A stretch of 64,000 bases of DNA from [Bacillus] enclensis (GTDB lineage: Bacteria; Bacillota; Bacilli; Bacillales; Bacillaceae_B): positions 620,001 through 684,000 of the forward strand of contig NZ_KQ758483.1 in NCBI RefSeq assembly GCF_001456935.1, read 5' to 3'. The notes beneath the pieces were generated by a model that was not told the DNA's origin, did not search any database, and worked only from the letters and a program-made list of their open reading frames with translations. A program made the position numbers and the translations under genes. Within the stretch, counting starts at the first letter, position 1. The number at the start of each line of letters is the position of its first letter. This document shows positions 17,068 through 26,537 of this stretch, piece after piece.

Positions 17068-18423
17068 TTGTCCAAAGCATTATCACTGTTGAATCTTGAA
17101 GAGAATTTCCAGGAGGCCCATGAAGGTTTATCCAAAAGGGATGCCTTGGAAGAAGCGAATCGATGTTTGTACTGCTATGATGCACCTTGTATACAAGCAT
17201 GTCCAACCGGAATTGATATTCCTTCTTTCATAAAGAAGATAGCATCAGGGAACCTAAAAGGTTCTGCAAGAACGATCATGAGTTCGAATCCAGTCGGAGC
17301 AAGTTGTTCAAGGGTGTGCCCGACTGAAGAATTATGCGAAGGCGCATGTGTTCTCAATCACTCCACAAAACCGATCATGATCGGTGATCTGCAGCGGTAC
17401 GCCACCGACTGGGCCCGGCATAATGAAGCTGTCTTATTTGAAGCTGGGGAGCCGAACGGCAAGAAGGTCGGAATTGTCGGCGGGGGCCCGGCAGGTCTTT
17501 CGGCAGCAAGGGAATTGGCGCGCTTTGGTTATGGAGTGACGATCTACGAAGCTGCGGAAGAAGCCGGGGGATTGAATACTTATGGCATTGTTTCTTTCCG
17601 GCTGCCTCAAAGCATCTCGTTCTGGGAAGTAGATCAAGTCCGAAAGTTAAATGTGGAAATACGGACAAATACAAAGGTCGGGAAAGATATTTCTGCAGAA
17701 GAAATACTCGACAGTCATGACTATGTCATCCTCGCGGCAGGCATGTCCCATGTTCCGCCGCTTGGTATTGAAGGGGAACACCTTGATGGGGTGTACGATG
17801 CGATCGAATTTGTGAAATCAACAAAAAGCGGTGAGATTTCAAAAGAGTATGTAGGGAAGAAAGTTGTTGTCATAGGGGCAGGAAATACAGCCATAGACGG
17901 CGCGACATGCTCAGTCCGGCTCGGAGCGGAAAATGTAAAAATTCTGTACCGCCGTACGCTTGAAGAGATGACTGCTTATGATTTCGAGTATGAGTTTGCC
18001 AAACAGGACGGGGTTGAATTCCGCTGGCTGACGGCCCCTAAGAGAATAATCGGAAACGAAGAAGGCAGGGTCATCGGAATCGAATGCTTGAAAATGAAAC
18101 TTGGTGAGCCGGGAGAAGATGGACGACGGCGTCCTGTCCAGGTAGAAGGGTCGGAGTTCACATTGCCGGTAGATGCTGTCATTAAGGCGATCGGGCAGAC
18201 AAGGCATAATTCCTTAATCCAACAATTTAAATTAGAGCATAAGGACGGCGTTGTGAAAGTCGATAAAGAGACACTTCAAACGTCCAATCCGAAGGTGCTT
18301 GCCTGTGGAGATGTGATATTCGGTAAAGGTATAGGGGAAGCGATGGTCGTTACAGCCGCGGAACAAGGAAAGCGGGCTGCTTATCATCTGCACAGTAAAC
18401 TGACGTCTCTTCAGGTGAATTAA
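17068..18423 (+). CDS. preT: Dihydropyrimidine dehydrogenase (NAD(P)H), PreT-type electron-transfer subunit
   Basis: The 451-residue protein resembles PreT and the small subunit of glutamate synthase. The N-terminal domain carries cysteine motifs for iron-sulphur clusters (CLYCYDAPCIQACPTG near residues 33-48, then CSRVCPTEELCEGAC near 76-90). An FAD-binding GGGPAGLSAARELA lies near residue 140 and an NAD(P)H-binding VVVIGAGNTAIDGA near 272. It passes electrons between pyridine nucleotide and PreA, which reduces uracil or thymine. Start is TTG 17068 after AGGGGGAAA. preA follows 24 bases later. Confidence 0.9.
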   Translation: MSKALSLLNLEENFQEAHEGLSKRDALEEANRCLYCYDAPCIQACPTGIDIPSFIKKIASGNLKGSARTIMSSNPVGASCSRVCPTEELCEGACVLNHSTKPIMIGDLQRYATDWARHNEAVLFEAGEPNGKKVGIVGGGPAGLSAARELARFGYGVTIYEAAEEAGGLNTYGIVSFRLPQSISFWEVDQVRKLNVEIRTNTKVGKDISAEEILDSHDYVILAAGMSHVPPLGIEGEHLDGVYDAIEFVKSTKSGEISKEYVGKKVVVIGAGNTAIDGATCSVRLGAENVKILYRRTLEEMTAYDFEYEFAKQDGVEFRWLTAPKRIIGNEEGRVIGIECLKMKLGEPGEDGRRRPVQVEGSEFTLPVDAVIKAIGQTRHNSLIQQFKLEHKDGVVKVDKETLQTSNPKVLACGDVIFGKGIGEAMVVTAAEQGKRAAYHLHSKLTSLQVN

Positions 18424-18446
18424 GATTTGTTACAGGGGGGAAACAC

Positions 18447-19733
18447 ATGGCAAATTTAAGTATTGACTTAGCAGGGATTAAATCACCCAATCCTTTTTGG
18501 CTGGCCTCGGCACCACCGACAAACTCGGGCTATCAGGTGCAGCGGGCGTTTGAAGCCGGATGGGGAGGGGCAGTATGGAAAACGCTCGGGGAACCGATCA
18601 TCAACGTCTCGTCAAGGTTTGCCGCAGTAGGTTTTAACGGTCAGCGTGTTGCGGGCTTCAACAACATCGAGCTCATTACGGACCGGCCGTTGGAAGTGAA
18701 TCTAAAGGAAATATACGAAACAAAAAAGCGTTTTCCGAATCATGCCATCATCGCTTCCCTCATGGTCGAGCCAAAGCAGGAGAAATGGCATGAAATCGTA
18801 AAAAAAGTGGAGGACATCGGGGTAGACGGATTAGAGCTTAACTTCGGCTGTCCGCACGGAATGGCTGAGAGAGGAATGGGCGCTGCGTCAGGACAGGTGC
18901 CAGAGCTGGTCGAAAAACAGACGTATTGGGTAAAAGAGGTTGCCAAAACGCCTGTCATTGTTAAATTGACTCCGAATATCACAGATATAACCGTTACGGC
19001 AGAATCAGCGGTGAAAGGCGGCGCTGATGCTGTGAGCATGATCAATACGATCAACAGCCTGGCCGGGGTCGACCTTGACAGCTGGAATACCATTCCTCAT
19101 GTTGCCGGAAAAGGCGCTCACGGTGGCTACTGCGGTCCTGCTGTCAAGCCGATTGCCCTGAATATGGTGGCAGAATGCGCTCGGAATCCCCGCATTAATG
19201 TACCCATTTCAGGAATGGGAGGCGTTTCAAATTGGCAGGACGCCGTTGAATATATGCTGATGGGAGCGACAGGAGTACAGGTTTGTACTGCAGCCATGCA
19301 TCATGGTTTCAGAATAGTTGAAGACATGCTTGATGGATTGAATAATTATCTTGACGAAAAAGGTATAGCATCCGTTCAGGAGCTGGTAGGGAAATCAGTT
19401 CCGAAATATTCTGATTGGGGGAATTTAGACCTTAACTACAGCATCGTGGCAAAAATCAACAATGATGTATGCATCAATTGCAATAAATGCCATATCGCCT
19501 GCGAAGATACCTCGCATCAATGCATCGACATGCTTAAAGATCCTCATGGAAACAGTTATTTAAAAGTACGCGAAGAAGATTGTGTCGGATGTAATTTATG
19601 CTCGATCGTCTGTCCGGTTGATGGAGCGATCGATATGGTCGAAGTACCAAGCGGACATATGCCGATGACATGGAATGAACGCCAGGCTGCCGTCGGGAAG
19701 TTAACGCAGTGTGAAACGAATGCAGTGAAATAA
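18447..19733 (+). CDS. preA: Dihydropyrimidine dehydrogenase (NAD(P)H), PreA-type catalytic subunit
   Basis: The 428-residue protein is the FMN-containing TIM-barrel subunit, homologous to dihydroorotate dehydrogenase, that reduces uracil/thymine to the 5,6-dihydro form. FMN-site motifs include NFGCPHGMAERGMG near residue 132. The active-site cysteine is in HGGYCGPAVKP near residue 228. The C-terminus has two [4Fe-4S] motifs, CINCNKCHIAC near 346 and CVGCNLCSIVCPVDG near 383. ATG 18447 follows ACAGGGGGG. It works with PreT encoded just upstream. Confidence 0.93.
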   Translation: MANLSIDLAGIKSPNPFWLASAPPTNSGYQVQRAFEAGWGGAVWKTLGEPIINVSSRFAAVGFNGQRVAGFNNIELITDRPLEVNLKEIYETKKRFPNHAIIASLMVEPKQEKWHEIVKKVEDIGVDGLELNFGCPHGMAERGMGAASGQVPELVEKQTYWVKEVAKTPVIVKLTPNITDITVTAESAVKGGADAVSMINTINSLAGVDLDSWNTIPHVAGKGAHGGYCGPAVKPIALNMVAECARNPRINVPISGMGGVSNWQDAVEYMLMGATGVQVCTAAMHHGFRIVEDMLDGLNNYLDEKGIASVQELVGKSVPKYSDWGNLDLNYSIVAKINNDVCINCNKCHIACEDTSHQCIDMLKDPHGNSYLKVREEDCVGCNLCSIVCPVDGAIDMVEVPSGHMPMTWNERQAAVGKLTQCETNAVK

Positions 19734-19745
19734 TCGGGAGGGTGA

Positions 19746-21176
19746 ATGATGAAAAAAATCATTAAAAACGGAACAATTGTCACAGCAGCAGATATGTATA
19801 AGGCAGATGTCCTTATAAAAGGAGAAAAAATCATTAGTATAGGAAAAGATTTCGATGAGAATGATGCAGAAATCATTGATGCAGAAGGGAAGTATATCTT
19901 TCCCGGTGGAATTGACCCGCATACCCATTTGGAAATGCCGTTCGGCGGAACCGTCTCTAAAGATGATTTTGAAACAGGAACGATTGCTGCTGCCTTCGGC
20001 GGGACGACGACCCTCATTGATTTCTGTCTGACTGATAAAGGAAAGCCGCTTCAAAATGCGATCGACACCTGGCACGCAAAGTCTAAAGATAAGGCAGTGA
20101 TTGATTACAGCTTTCACTTGATGATCGGAGAGATCAATGATGAAGTATTAAGACAGCTTCCGCAGGTGATTGAAAATGAGGGAATTACTTCCTTTAAAGT
20201 GTTCATGGCATATAAAAATGTGTTCCAGGCTGATGATGAGACATTGTTCCGTACGCTCGTGGCGGCAAAAGAACTTGGTGCCCTTGTAATGGTGCATGCG
20301 GAAAACGGGGACGTCATCGAGTATTTAACTGAAAAAGCACTTGCAGAAGGAAAAACAGACCCAATTTATCATGCTTTGACAAGGCCGCCTGAGCTGGAAG
20401 GGGAAGCTACGGGGAGAGCAGCCAAGCTGACAGGGCTTGCTGATTCACAACTGTATGTAGTACATGTATCCTGTTCGGAAGCGGTAAAGCAAATCGCCGA
20501 AGCCAGAAGCAAGGGGTTGAACGTATGGGGAGAAACCTGCCCTCAATATCTGGTGCTCGATCAATCTTACTTGGAACGTCCTAATTTCGAAGGTGCGAAG
20601 TATGTATGGTCCCCTCCGCTCCGCGAAAAGTGGAACCAGGAAGTATTATGGAACGCCCTTAAAAGCGGTGAGCTCCAGACTCTGGGGTCAGATCAATGTT
20701 CTTTCGACTTCAAAGGCCAAAAAGAATTGGGACTCGGGGATTTTACGAAAATACCAAATGGCGGGCCGATCATCGAGGACCGTGTATCCATCTTATTTTC
20801 GGAAGGAGTGGAAAAAGGGAGAATCACATTAAATCAGTTCGTAGATATCATGTCCACGAGGAGTGCGAAGCTATTTGGACTTTATCCGCAGAAAGGAACC
20901 ATTGCTGCAGGATCAGATGCTGATGTGGTGATTTTCGATCCGGATGCGGAGCGTGTCATTTCTGCTGAGAACCACCATATGGCAGCAGACTATAACCCGT
21001 TTGAAGGGATGAAGGTCAAAGGTGAAGCTGTCTCTGTTCTATCCAGAGGTGAATTCGTCATCAAAGATAAAGAGTTTGTGGGCAAATTGGGGAAAGGAAA
21101 GTATATCAAGAGAGCCAGATACGGTACTCAGCTTTCAAGGGAAGAGAGAGAAAACTTGCAGCCTTCTAAATCCTAG
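19746..21176 (+). CDS. hydA: Dihydropyrimidinase (D-hydantoinase)
   Basis: The 476-residue amidohydrolase opens dihydrouracil or dihydrothymine to the N-carbamoyl-beta-amino acid. Metal ligands are seen in GIDPHTHLEMPFGG near residue 58, the carboxylated lysine in SFKVFMAYKN near 151, the histidines in VHAENGD near 182 and HVSCSE near 239, and the aspartate of LGSDQCSF near 317. ATG 19746 follows GGGAGGGTG and overlaps a second ATG; either could be used. It is the third pyrimidine gene of the operon. Confidence 0.93.
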   Translation: MMKKIIKNGTIVTAADMYKADVLIKGEKIISIGKDFDENDAEIIDAEGKYIFPGGIDPHTHLEMPFGGTVSKDDFETGTIAAAFGGTTTLIDFCLTDKGKPLQNAIDTWHAKSKDKAVIDYSFHLMIGEINDEVLRQLPQVIENEGITSFKVFMAYKNVFQADDETLFRTLVAAKELGALVMVHAENGDVIEYLTEKALAEGKTDPIYHALTRPPELEGEATGRAAKLTGLADSQLYVVHVSCSEAVKQIAEARSKGLNVWGETCPQYLVLDQSYLERPNFEGAKYVWSPPLREKWNQEVLWNALKSGELQTLGSDQCSFDFKGQKELGLGDFTKIPNGGPIIEDRVSILFSEGVEKGRITLNQFVDIMSTRSAKLFGLYPQKGTIAAGSDADVVIFDPDAERVISAENHHMAADYNPFEGMKVKGEAVSVLSRGEFVIKDKEFVGKLGKGKYIKRARYGTQLSREERENLQPSKS

Positions 21177-21221
21177 CAGCACTCTACTATTGAATTTTGC
21201 TTAATCGCAGAACAGCTCCTG

Positions 21222-21262
21222 CATGAGAAGGGGAGGAGAAATTCCTCCCGTGTCCCATGCCT
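21222..21262 (+). other. Intercistronic hairpin between hydA and the permease gene
   Basis: GGGAGGA GAAAT TCCTCCC forms a stable stem without a T-run in the 130-base gap. It may stabilise or partly separate the two transcript segments. Confidence 0.45.
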
Positions 21263-21315
21263 CTCTTAATGCGTTTGGTTTTGCCATTTGAAGCAAACAA
21301 AAAGGAGTGTTCAAT

Positions 21316-22767
21316 TTGAAAACAAGCTATTTAAAGTCACCTGATCTACTGCCGGTAAAAGAAAATGAAAGAAAAATCACGGGACTGGGCTATTCATTCA
21401 TGTGGGTCGGCATGGTCGTAGTGCTCGCAACCTTTGCCATCGGGGGCGCAGGAGTCATGTCTTTACCCCTCCCCCTTGTCCTGCTGGCTACTTTGATCGG
21501 CTCTCTGGCCATTGGGCTGTTCATCACCCTTACAGGGGACATAGGTGTTGAACATGGATTGTCATTTCCTGTATACATGCGGGCTCCTTTTGGAACGATT
21601 GGCACTCATATTCCTTCATTAGTCAGAGGTGTTGCTGCATCCATGTGGTTTGGGATCAATACCTATTTCGGTGCAACCGCGATGAATGGCATTTTAAATC
21701 TCCTATACGGATTCGATAACTGGTTTGTATGTTTCCTTATTTTTGCATTATTGCAGCTCGTCAATACCGCACTTGGAATCAAAGCGGTCGAAAGGTTTGC
21801 AGATCTTGCAGCTCCGGTCATCATTCTGATTTCTGTATGGATGTATTCTTCTTTATCAGATACAGCAGCAGTGCAAGGGAGGGATATCTGGGGATGGGTG
21901 GAGAGTCCTGTAACAGGAGGAGCAGCTGTTACTGCATTTCTTGTAGTCATTTTCAGCAATATGGGTTTCTGGGCGACTTTGGCAGCGGATATTCCCTCGA
22001 TTTCAAGGTTTATGAAAGCACCTCGAAATGAGAAAAACTGGTTTAAGCGAAATAAGAATCCATTGATTGGAAATCTGATCACTTTGCCGATTACGCAGAC
22101 ATTCATGGTATTAATTGGAGCTGTATCATATATCGCAGTCCTGAATTATGACCCTGTCATAGCCCTTCAGGAAGCAGCCGGCGGATTGGTTCTGGGCATC
22201 CTGCTGCTTATGATTGTGCTGGCACAATGGTCAACTAATATTGCTGCAAATGTTGTTCCTGCTGCGACCATTTTTTCAAACGTAGGAGGACCTAAGTTTC
22301 CATTCTGGGCAGGTGTGTTTACTGCGGGAGTTGTCGGTACGCTAGTACAGCCTTGGAATCTATTTGGAGTCATCATTCCGGTCCTGCTTTTCATAGGGGG
22401 GATTTTATCCGCGATTGTGGGGATACTTGTAGCTGACTATTATTTAATCAGGAAGCGACGGGTGAATGTCCCTGCTTTATATGAAGATCATGGTCAATAT
22501 AAATATATGAACGGGGTAAACCTGGCTGGCTTTATTGCCTGGATTATCGGAGCAGTCGCCTCTTATTTTGTTCCAAGCTTTTCATTTCTGGTTGGTTTTG
22601 GTGCAGGGGCAATCTTCTACTATGTCCTGGCAAAGTATTGGTGGTTCAAAAAGTACGAACAGGCTGAACTGCTTGACCCGGATGATGATAAGTATTTAGG
22701 CATCTCTGCAGGGAGAGATTGGGAGATTGATAGTGAGAGTGACAAGTCCGTTGAAGAAGCAGGATGA
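21316..22767 (+). CDS. NCS1-family nucleobase permease (probable uracil/hydantoin uptake)
   Basis: The 483-residue membrane protein has the features of nucleobase:cation symporter-1 transporters: about 12 helices, an N-terminal motif LKSPDLLPVKENERKITG and a helix-1 segment SFMWVGMVVVLATFAIGG. Position in the operon indicates uptake of uracil, thymine, dihydropyrimidine or hydantoin. TTG 21316 is chosen because AAAGGAG (21301-21307) lies at the right distance; the GTG at 21307 overlaps it. Confidence 0.88.
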   Translation: MKTSYLKSPDLLPVKENERKITGLGYSFMWVGMVVVLATFAIGGAGVMSLPLPLVLLATLIGSLAIGLFITLTGDIGVEHGLSFPVYMRAPFGTIGTHIPSLVRGVAASMWFGINTYFGATAMNGILNLLYGFDNWFVCFLIFALLQLVNTALGIKAVERFADLAAPVIILISVWMYSSLSDTAAVQGRDIWGWVESPVTGGAAVTAFLVVIFSNMGFWATLAADIPSISRFMKAPRNEKNWFKRNKNPLIGNLITLPITQTFMVLIGAVSYIAVLNYDPVIALQEAAGGLVLGILLLMIVLAQWSTNIAANVVPAATIFSNVGGPKFPFWAGVFTAGVVGTLVQPWNLFGVIIPVLLFIGGILSAIVGILVADYYLIRKRRVNVPALYEDHGQYKYMNGVNLAGFIAWIIGAVASYFVPSFSFLVGFGAGAIFYYVLAKYWWFKKYEQAELLDPDDDKYLGISAGRDWEIDSESDKSVEEAG

Positions 22768-22797
22768 CGAATAATAATATAGCTGGGGGGTTCGCCT

Positions 22798-23001
22798 ATG
22801 TCGGAATACCAGGAATTCTTAAATGAACGGGATAAAATAGACTTTCTATTACAAAAAGGGTTCAGGATAGAAAAAGTGACCGAAAATCTGAGCGGGGCAT
22901 TTGTCGTATTTAAACATAAAGAGAATAAGAGAAGTGCGACACTTCATATCAAGACAGCGAATGCCAGGAAGTACTTTTCCAATCTATTAATTCAATCATA
23001 A
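22798..23001 (+). CDS. Small protein of unknown function in the pyrimidine operon (67 aa)
   Basis: I do not recognise this protein. It is short and charged, with a predicted helix (EYQEFLNERDKIDFLLQKG) followed by a likely beta-rich part (FRIEKVTENLSGAFVVFKH). It has no signal peptide or membrane segment. ATG 22798 follows GGGGGG, 30 bases after the permease stop, and another small gene follows 19 bases later, so it is part of the operon. It could be an accessory or regulatory subunit of the pathway. Confidence 0.7.
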   Translation: MSEYQEFLNERDKIDFLLQKGFRIEKVTENLSGAFVVFKHKENKRSATLHIKTANARKYFSNLLIQS

Positions 23002-23020
23002 TTTCGAAAGGGGGATTTGA

Positions 23021-23206
23021 ATGGAGAACCTGCCTGAACATGAAGCAGACAATGATGGTCTGATGAAACTTCCTGCAATCATGCACACGCCGGAAGACCT
23101 GGTGGAATGGATGTTATCTTTTTTGACTTCAACCGATAAGCCGGTTGATGAATGGGAGCGGATCTGCCACTCAGAGGTTCACATTTTGATCCCAGGAAAT
23201 GAGTAA
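23021..23206 (+). CDS. Small acidic protein of unknown function in the pyrimidine operon (61 aa)
   Basis: I do not recognise this protein. It is acidic and tryptophan-containing (HTPEDLVEWMLSFL, VDEWERICHSEVHILIP). GAAAGGGGG precedes ATG 23021. It ends at an operon terminator that begins at its stop codon, which supports its being a genuine last gene. A helix DLVEWMLSFL could be a binding surface. Function is unknown. Confidence 0.65.
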   Translation: MENLPEHEADNDGLMKLPAIMHTPEDLVEWMLSFLTSTDKPVDEWERICHSEVHILIPGNE

Positions 23207-23232
23207 AGGGTTGGTTCAGCCAATCCTTTTTA
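23206..23232 (+). terminator. Terminator of the first pyrimidine operon
   Basis: AAGGGTTGG TTCAG CCAATCCTT hairpin followed by TTTTAT. Confidence 0.8.
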
Positions 23233-23277
23233 TCTTTTGATCTTGAATCCACAATACTTGAAGAGAAGGAGAAACAG

Positions 23278-24876
23278 ATGAAAAGTCTTTACTACCTTTC
23301 AGTTGAATCGATCCTAACAAGACCTTCCTTCGCACATTCACGTGTAATTGCAGGACACAAAGGTTTGCATCGGCAAGTGAAGTGGGTCCATGTAGTGGAA
23401 GTCACCGCCATTAAGAATCTGCTGAACGGCAATGAAATGATTCTTACTACAGGACTGGCTTTGAAGGAAGAAGCTGCGTTCATCAGCTTACTCAATCAGC
23501 TCATCCAAAGCGAAACTGCTGCCCTTTGTATCGAACTGGATACAAACATTTCAACCATACCCCACTCGATCACCCGAATAGCTGATGAATGTGACTTTCC
23601 GATAATTGTCTTTGAAAAAGAGGTCCCATTTGTCAGAATTACACAAGATATTCATTCAATCCTTATCAATCAGCAATATGAAATAATGAAGAAATTAGAT
23701 GATTTTGCCCAAGTGCTTAACAGAAAGTTACTTACAGTGAATCATTCCGGAGAAATTTTGAATGTTCTGCAAAAAGAATTGGACGTACCAGTCATTTTTC
23801 AGATAAAAGAACAAGAGCCGCATTTCTATCCTTCTATGCGGCGTTCTGAAGAAGTGAATATAAAGAACAGATACATTGAACATTTAAAGGATACAAGTAA
23901 TGATTTCGTATCAGCAAAGGTCCTTCTCTTTGATCAGGAGTATGCAGAGCTGTTCCTATTCAGGGGTGACCATCCATTCAGTGAATATGAAATGCTGCTC
24001 CTGGACAGGACGGCTACAGCGCTTGCACAGTTTTTAATGAGGGAACTTTACTTTAATGAAAAAAAGCGTATTGAAGAATCCAAGTGGATCATGTCCTGGC
24101 TCAAAGGGGAGCAGACGAGTGAAAGATTGTCGGCTTATTTAAGGAGCTTAAGAATGAATTTTCACGGAGGGGTCGTATGTGTGTTTGGAGATATGACTCA
24201 GCAGGAAACGCAAGATGTTACATACTTTAATCTGGTGGCAAGAAGTATCTTTGAACAGCAGGGATTCCATGCATTACCTGAAAAAGATGGAAATGACCTT
24301 CTATTCATCCTGCTTGATACAAGGAAACAAACAGACTGGAAATATCGGATAAAAAGGGCCCTGGATAAGATACATGAATCCAATTTTAATAGGAGAGATA
24401 TAGATTCGGCCGTTTCTATAGGTAATTACCAAAATGAGATGATGAATATCCATTTGAGTTATAAATCTGCTGTGGAAAGCATGTTGCTGCGAGCGAAGGT
24501 CATGGATGATCAACGATACTATTTCTTCGATGATTTACATCTATACCGGTTGATTTCCATCGTGAACAATAATGTGAATCTCAACGGGATGATAGAAGAA
24601 TATCTGAAACCACTGATTACGTATGATGAAAAACATGATGGCAGTCTTATGCTGACACTGAAAGTATTTCTAGGCTGCCAAGGTTCCAAGCAGGAAACAG
24701 CAAAAAAATTGTATATTGTCAGGCAAACACTTTATCATCGCCTCAAGAAAATTGAGGAATTGTTAGGTGAAGACTACATGAACCCCGAGAAAAGGCTGGC
24801 TATAGAGTTTTTGCTTGCAGCCCATGATTATCTGAACCCGGTGAAGAACGGAATGAAGCAATCGGCTGTCAAATAA
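23278..24876 (+). CDS. PucR-family transcriptional regulator
   Basis: The 532-residue cytoplasmic protein has the PucR architecture: an N-terminal purine-catabolism ligand domain (YYLSVESILTRPSFAHSRV; KWVHVVEVTAI near residue 38), a middle GGDEF-like region, and a C-terminal PucR-type helix-turn-helix (GCQGSKQETAKKLYIVRQ, then TLYHRLKKIEELLG) near residues 465-500. PucR is the activator of purine degradation in B. subtilis. Here the location between the two pyrimidine operons points to control of pyrimidine breakdown. ATG 23278 follows GAAGGAG. Confidence 0.9.
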   Translation: MKSLYYLSVESILTRPSFAHSRVIAGHKGLHRQVKWVHVVEVTAIKNLLNGNEMILTTGLALKEEAAFISLLNQLIQSETAALCIELDTNISTIPHSITRIADECDFPIIVFEKEVPFVRITQDIHSILINQQYEIMKKLDDFAQVLNRKLLTVNHSGEILNVLQKELDVPVIFQIKEQEPHFYPSMRRSEEVNIKNRYIEHLKDTSNDFVSAKVLLFDQEYAELFLFRGDHPFSEYEMLLLDRTATALAQFLMRELYFNEKKRIEESKWIMSWLKGEQTSERLSAYLRSLRMNFHGGVVCVFGDMTQQETQDVTYFNLVARSIFEQQGFHALPEKDGNDLLFILLDTRKQTDWKYRIKRALDKIHESNFNRRDIDSAVSIGNYQNEMMNIHLSYKSAVESMLLRAKVMDDQRYYFFDDLHLYRLISIVNNNVNLNGMIEEYLKPLITYDEKHDGSLMLTLKVFLGCQGSKQETAKKLYIVRQTLYHRLKKIEELLGEDYMNPEKRLAIEFLLAAHDYLNPVKNGMKQSAVK

Positions 24877-25053
24877 ATAACTCTGCTGATTATAAAAAAA
24901 CGAAATGTCAAATGCACCTGCACAGTTGCTTTACATTATGTCTAATGAAAGCCCTTACCACATCTCTCATAATGAATGTAAATACTTCATGACGCTTACT
25001 TACTTCCAGGAGAAAATCAGCCCAACTCTATTGGGTACAAGGAGGAGTTAAAA

Positions 25054-26520
25054 TTGTCGGTTATAAAAAATGAAGCAGCTGTATTAAAAAATTACATTGG
25101 CGGGAGCTGGGTGGATTCACTCAGTTCACAAACCATGCAAGTATTAAACCCTGCTACTAATGAAGAGCTGGCCAGAGTCCCTATCTCTACCAAAGAAGAT
25201 GTAGACCGGGCAGTCCAATCAGCCAAGGAAGCATTGAAAACCTGGAAGAAAACTCCTGTTCCAAAGAGGGCAAGGATCCTTTATAAATATCATACTCTCT
25301 TATCTGACAATCATGAAGAGCTTGCAAAACTTGTCGTACAAGAGAATGGGAAAGCTTTTAAGGAAGCTTATGGAGAGGTTCAGAGGGGACTTGAGTGTGT
25401 AGAATTTGCCTGCGGGGCACCGACACTGATGATGGGGGAGACCCTCAGCGGAATTGCAGAAGAGATTGATTCCGAAATGTTCCGCTACCCTCTAGGGGTG
25501 GTTGGAGGGATTACACCTTTCAATTTTCCGATGATGGTTCCGCTCTGGATGTTCCCTCTCGCCGTTGCCTGCGGGAATACATTTGTTCTTAAGCCATCCG
25601 AGAGAACACCGCTTCTTGCCAACCGGCTAGCTGAACTATTCACAGAAGCCGGCATACCCCAGGGAGTCCTTAACGTGGTGCACGGGGCACATGACGTGGT
25701 TAACGGACTGATTGAACACAAAGATATTGCAGCCATCTCTTTTGTGGGATCCCAGCCAGTTGCAAAGTATGTGTATGAAAAATCAGCTTCAAACGGGAAG
25801 CGTGTCCAGGCCCTTTCAGGTGCCAAGAATCATCATGTGGTCATGCCGGATGCGGATATGGACAAGGCAGCTGACCACATCATCAGTTCGGCATTCGGAA
25901 GTGCCGGCCAGCGGTGCATGGCGTGCAGTGCAGTAGTCGTAGTCGGGGATAATGAGCCGTTTGTCAATGCATTAAAAAAGAAAGCGGATGAACTTTTTAT
26001 CGGCAGCGGAATGGAAGATGAAGTGCTGCTGACCCCGGTAATCAGAAACGAACACCGTGACCGTACCCTCAAATATATTGAAAAAGGCCTCGAGGAAGGT
26101 GCTTCCTTGATCCGGGACGGAAGAAAGGAAATGGATGAATTCAACGAAGGGAACTTTTTGGGAGCGACGATATTTGATCATGTCACACCTGATATGACGA
26201 TCGCAAGAGAAGAGATGTTTGCACCTGTTTTGAGCCTGCTGCGTGCAAAAGACTTAGATGAGGGACTAGAATATATACGTAAATCCCGTTTTGGAAATGG
26301 GGCTACTCTATATACAAAGGATGCGAAAGCAGTCAGGCAGTTCAGAGAAGAAGCGGATGCAGGGATGTTGGGGATCAATGTCGGAGTACCTGCCACAATG
26401 GCTTTCTTCCCATTTTCGGGATGGAAGGATTCTTTCTACGGAGACATGCATGTTAACGGGAAAGACGGAGTAAATTTCTATACTAGGAAGAAAATGATCA
26501 CCTCAAGGTTCGATTTCTAA
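25054..26520 (+). CDS. mmsA: CoA-acylating (methyl)malonate-semialdehyde dehydrogenase
   Basis: The 488-residue aldehyde dehydrogenase belongs to the MmsA/IolA family, which converts malonate semialdehyde or methylmalonate semialdehyde to acetyl-CoA or propionyl-CoA with loss of CO2. The family catalytic cysteine is in GQRCMACSAV near residue 287, and SFVGSQPVAKYVYE near 229 is the nucleotide region. In this cluster it should finish the breakdown of beta-alanine (from uracil) and beta-aminoisobutyrate (from thymine). Start is TTG 25054 with AAGGAGGAG at 25038-25047. The aminotransferase gene begins 17 bases after it. Confidence 0.92.
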   Translation: MSVIKNEAAVLKNYIGGSWVDSLSSQTMQVLNPATNEELARVPISTKEDVDRAVQSAKEALKTWKKTPVPKRARILYKYHTLLSDNHEELAKLVVQENGKAFKEAYGEVQRGLECVEFACGAPTLMMGETLSGIAEEIDSEMFRYPLGVVGGITPFNFPMMVPLWMFPLAVACGNTFVLKPSERTPLLANRLAELFTEAGIPQGVLNVVHGAHDVVNGLIEHKDIAAISFVGSQPVAKYVYEKSASNGKRVQALSGAKNHHVVMPDADMDKAADHIISSAFGSAGQRCMACSAVVVVGDNEPFVNALKKKADELFIGSGMEDEVLLTPVIRNEHRDRTLKYIEKGLEEGASLIRDGRKEMDEFNEGNFLGATIFDHVTPDMTIAREEMFAPVLSLLRAKDLDEGLEYIRKSRFGNGATLYTKDAKAVRQFREEADAGMLGINVGVPATMAFFPFSGWKDSFYGDMHVNGKDGVNFYTRKKMITSRFDF

Positions 26521-26537
26521 AAAAGAGTAAGGAGGGA

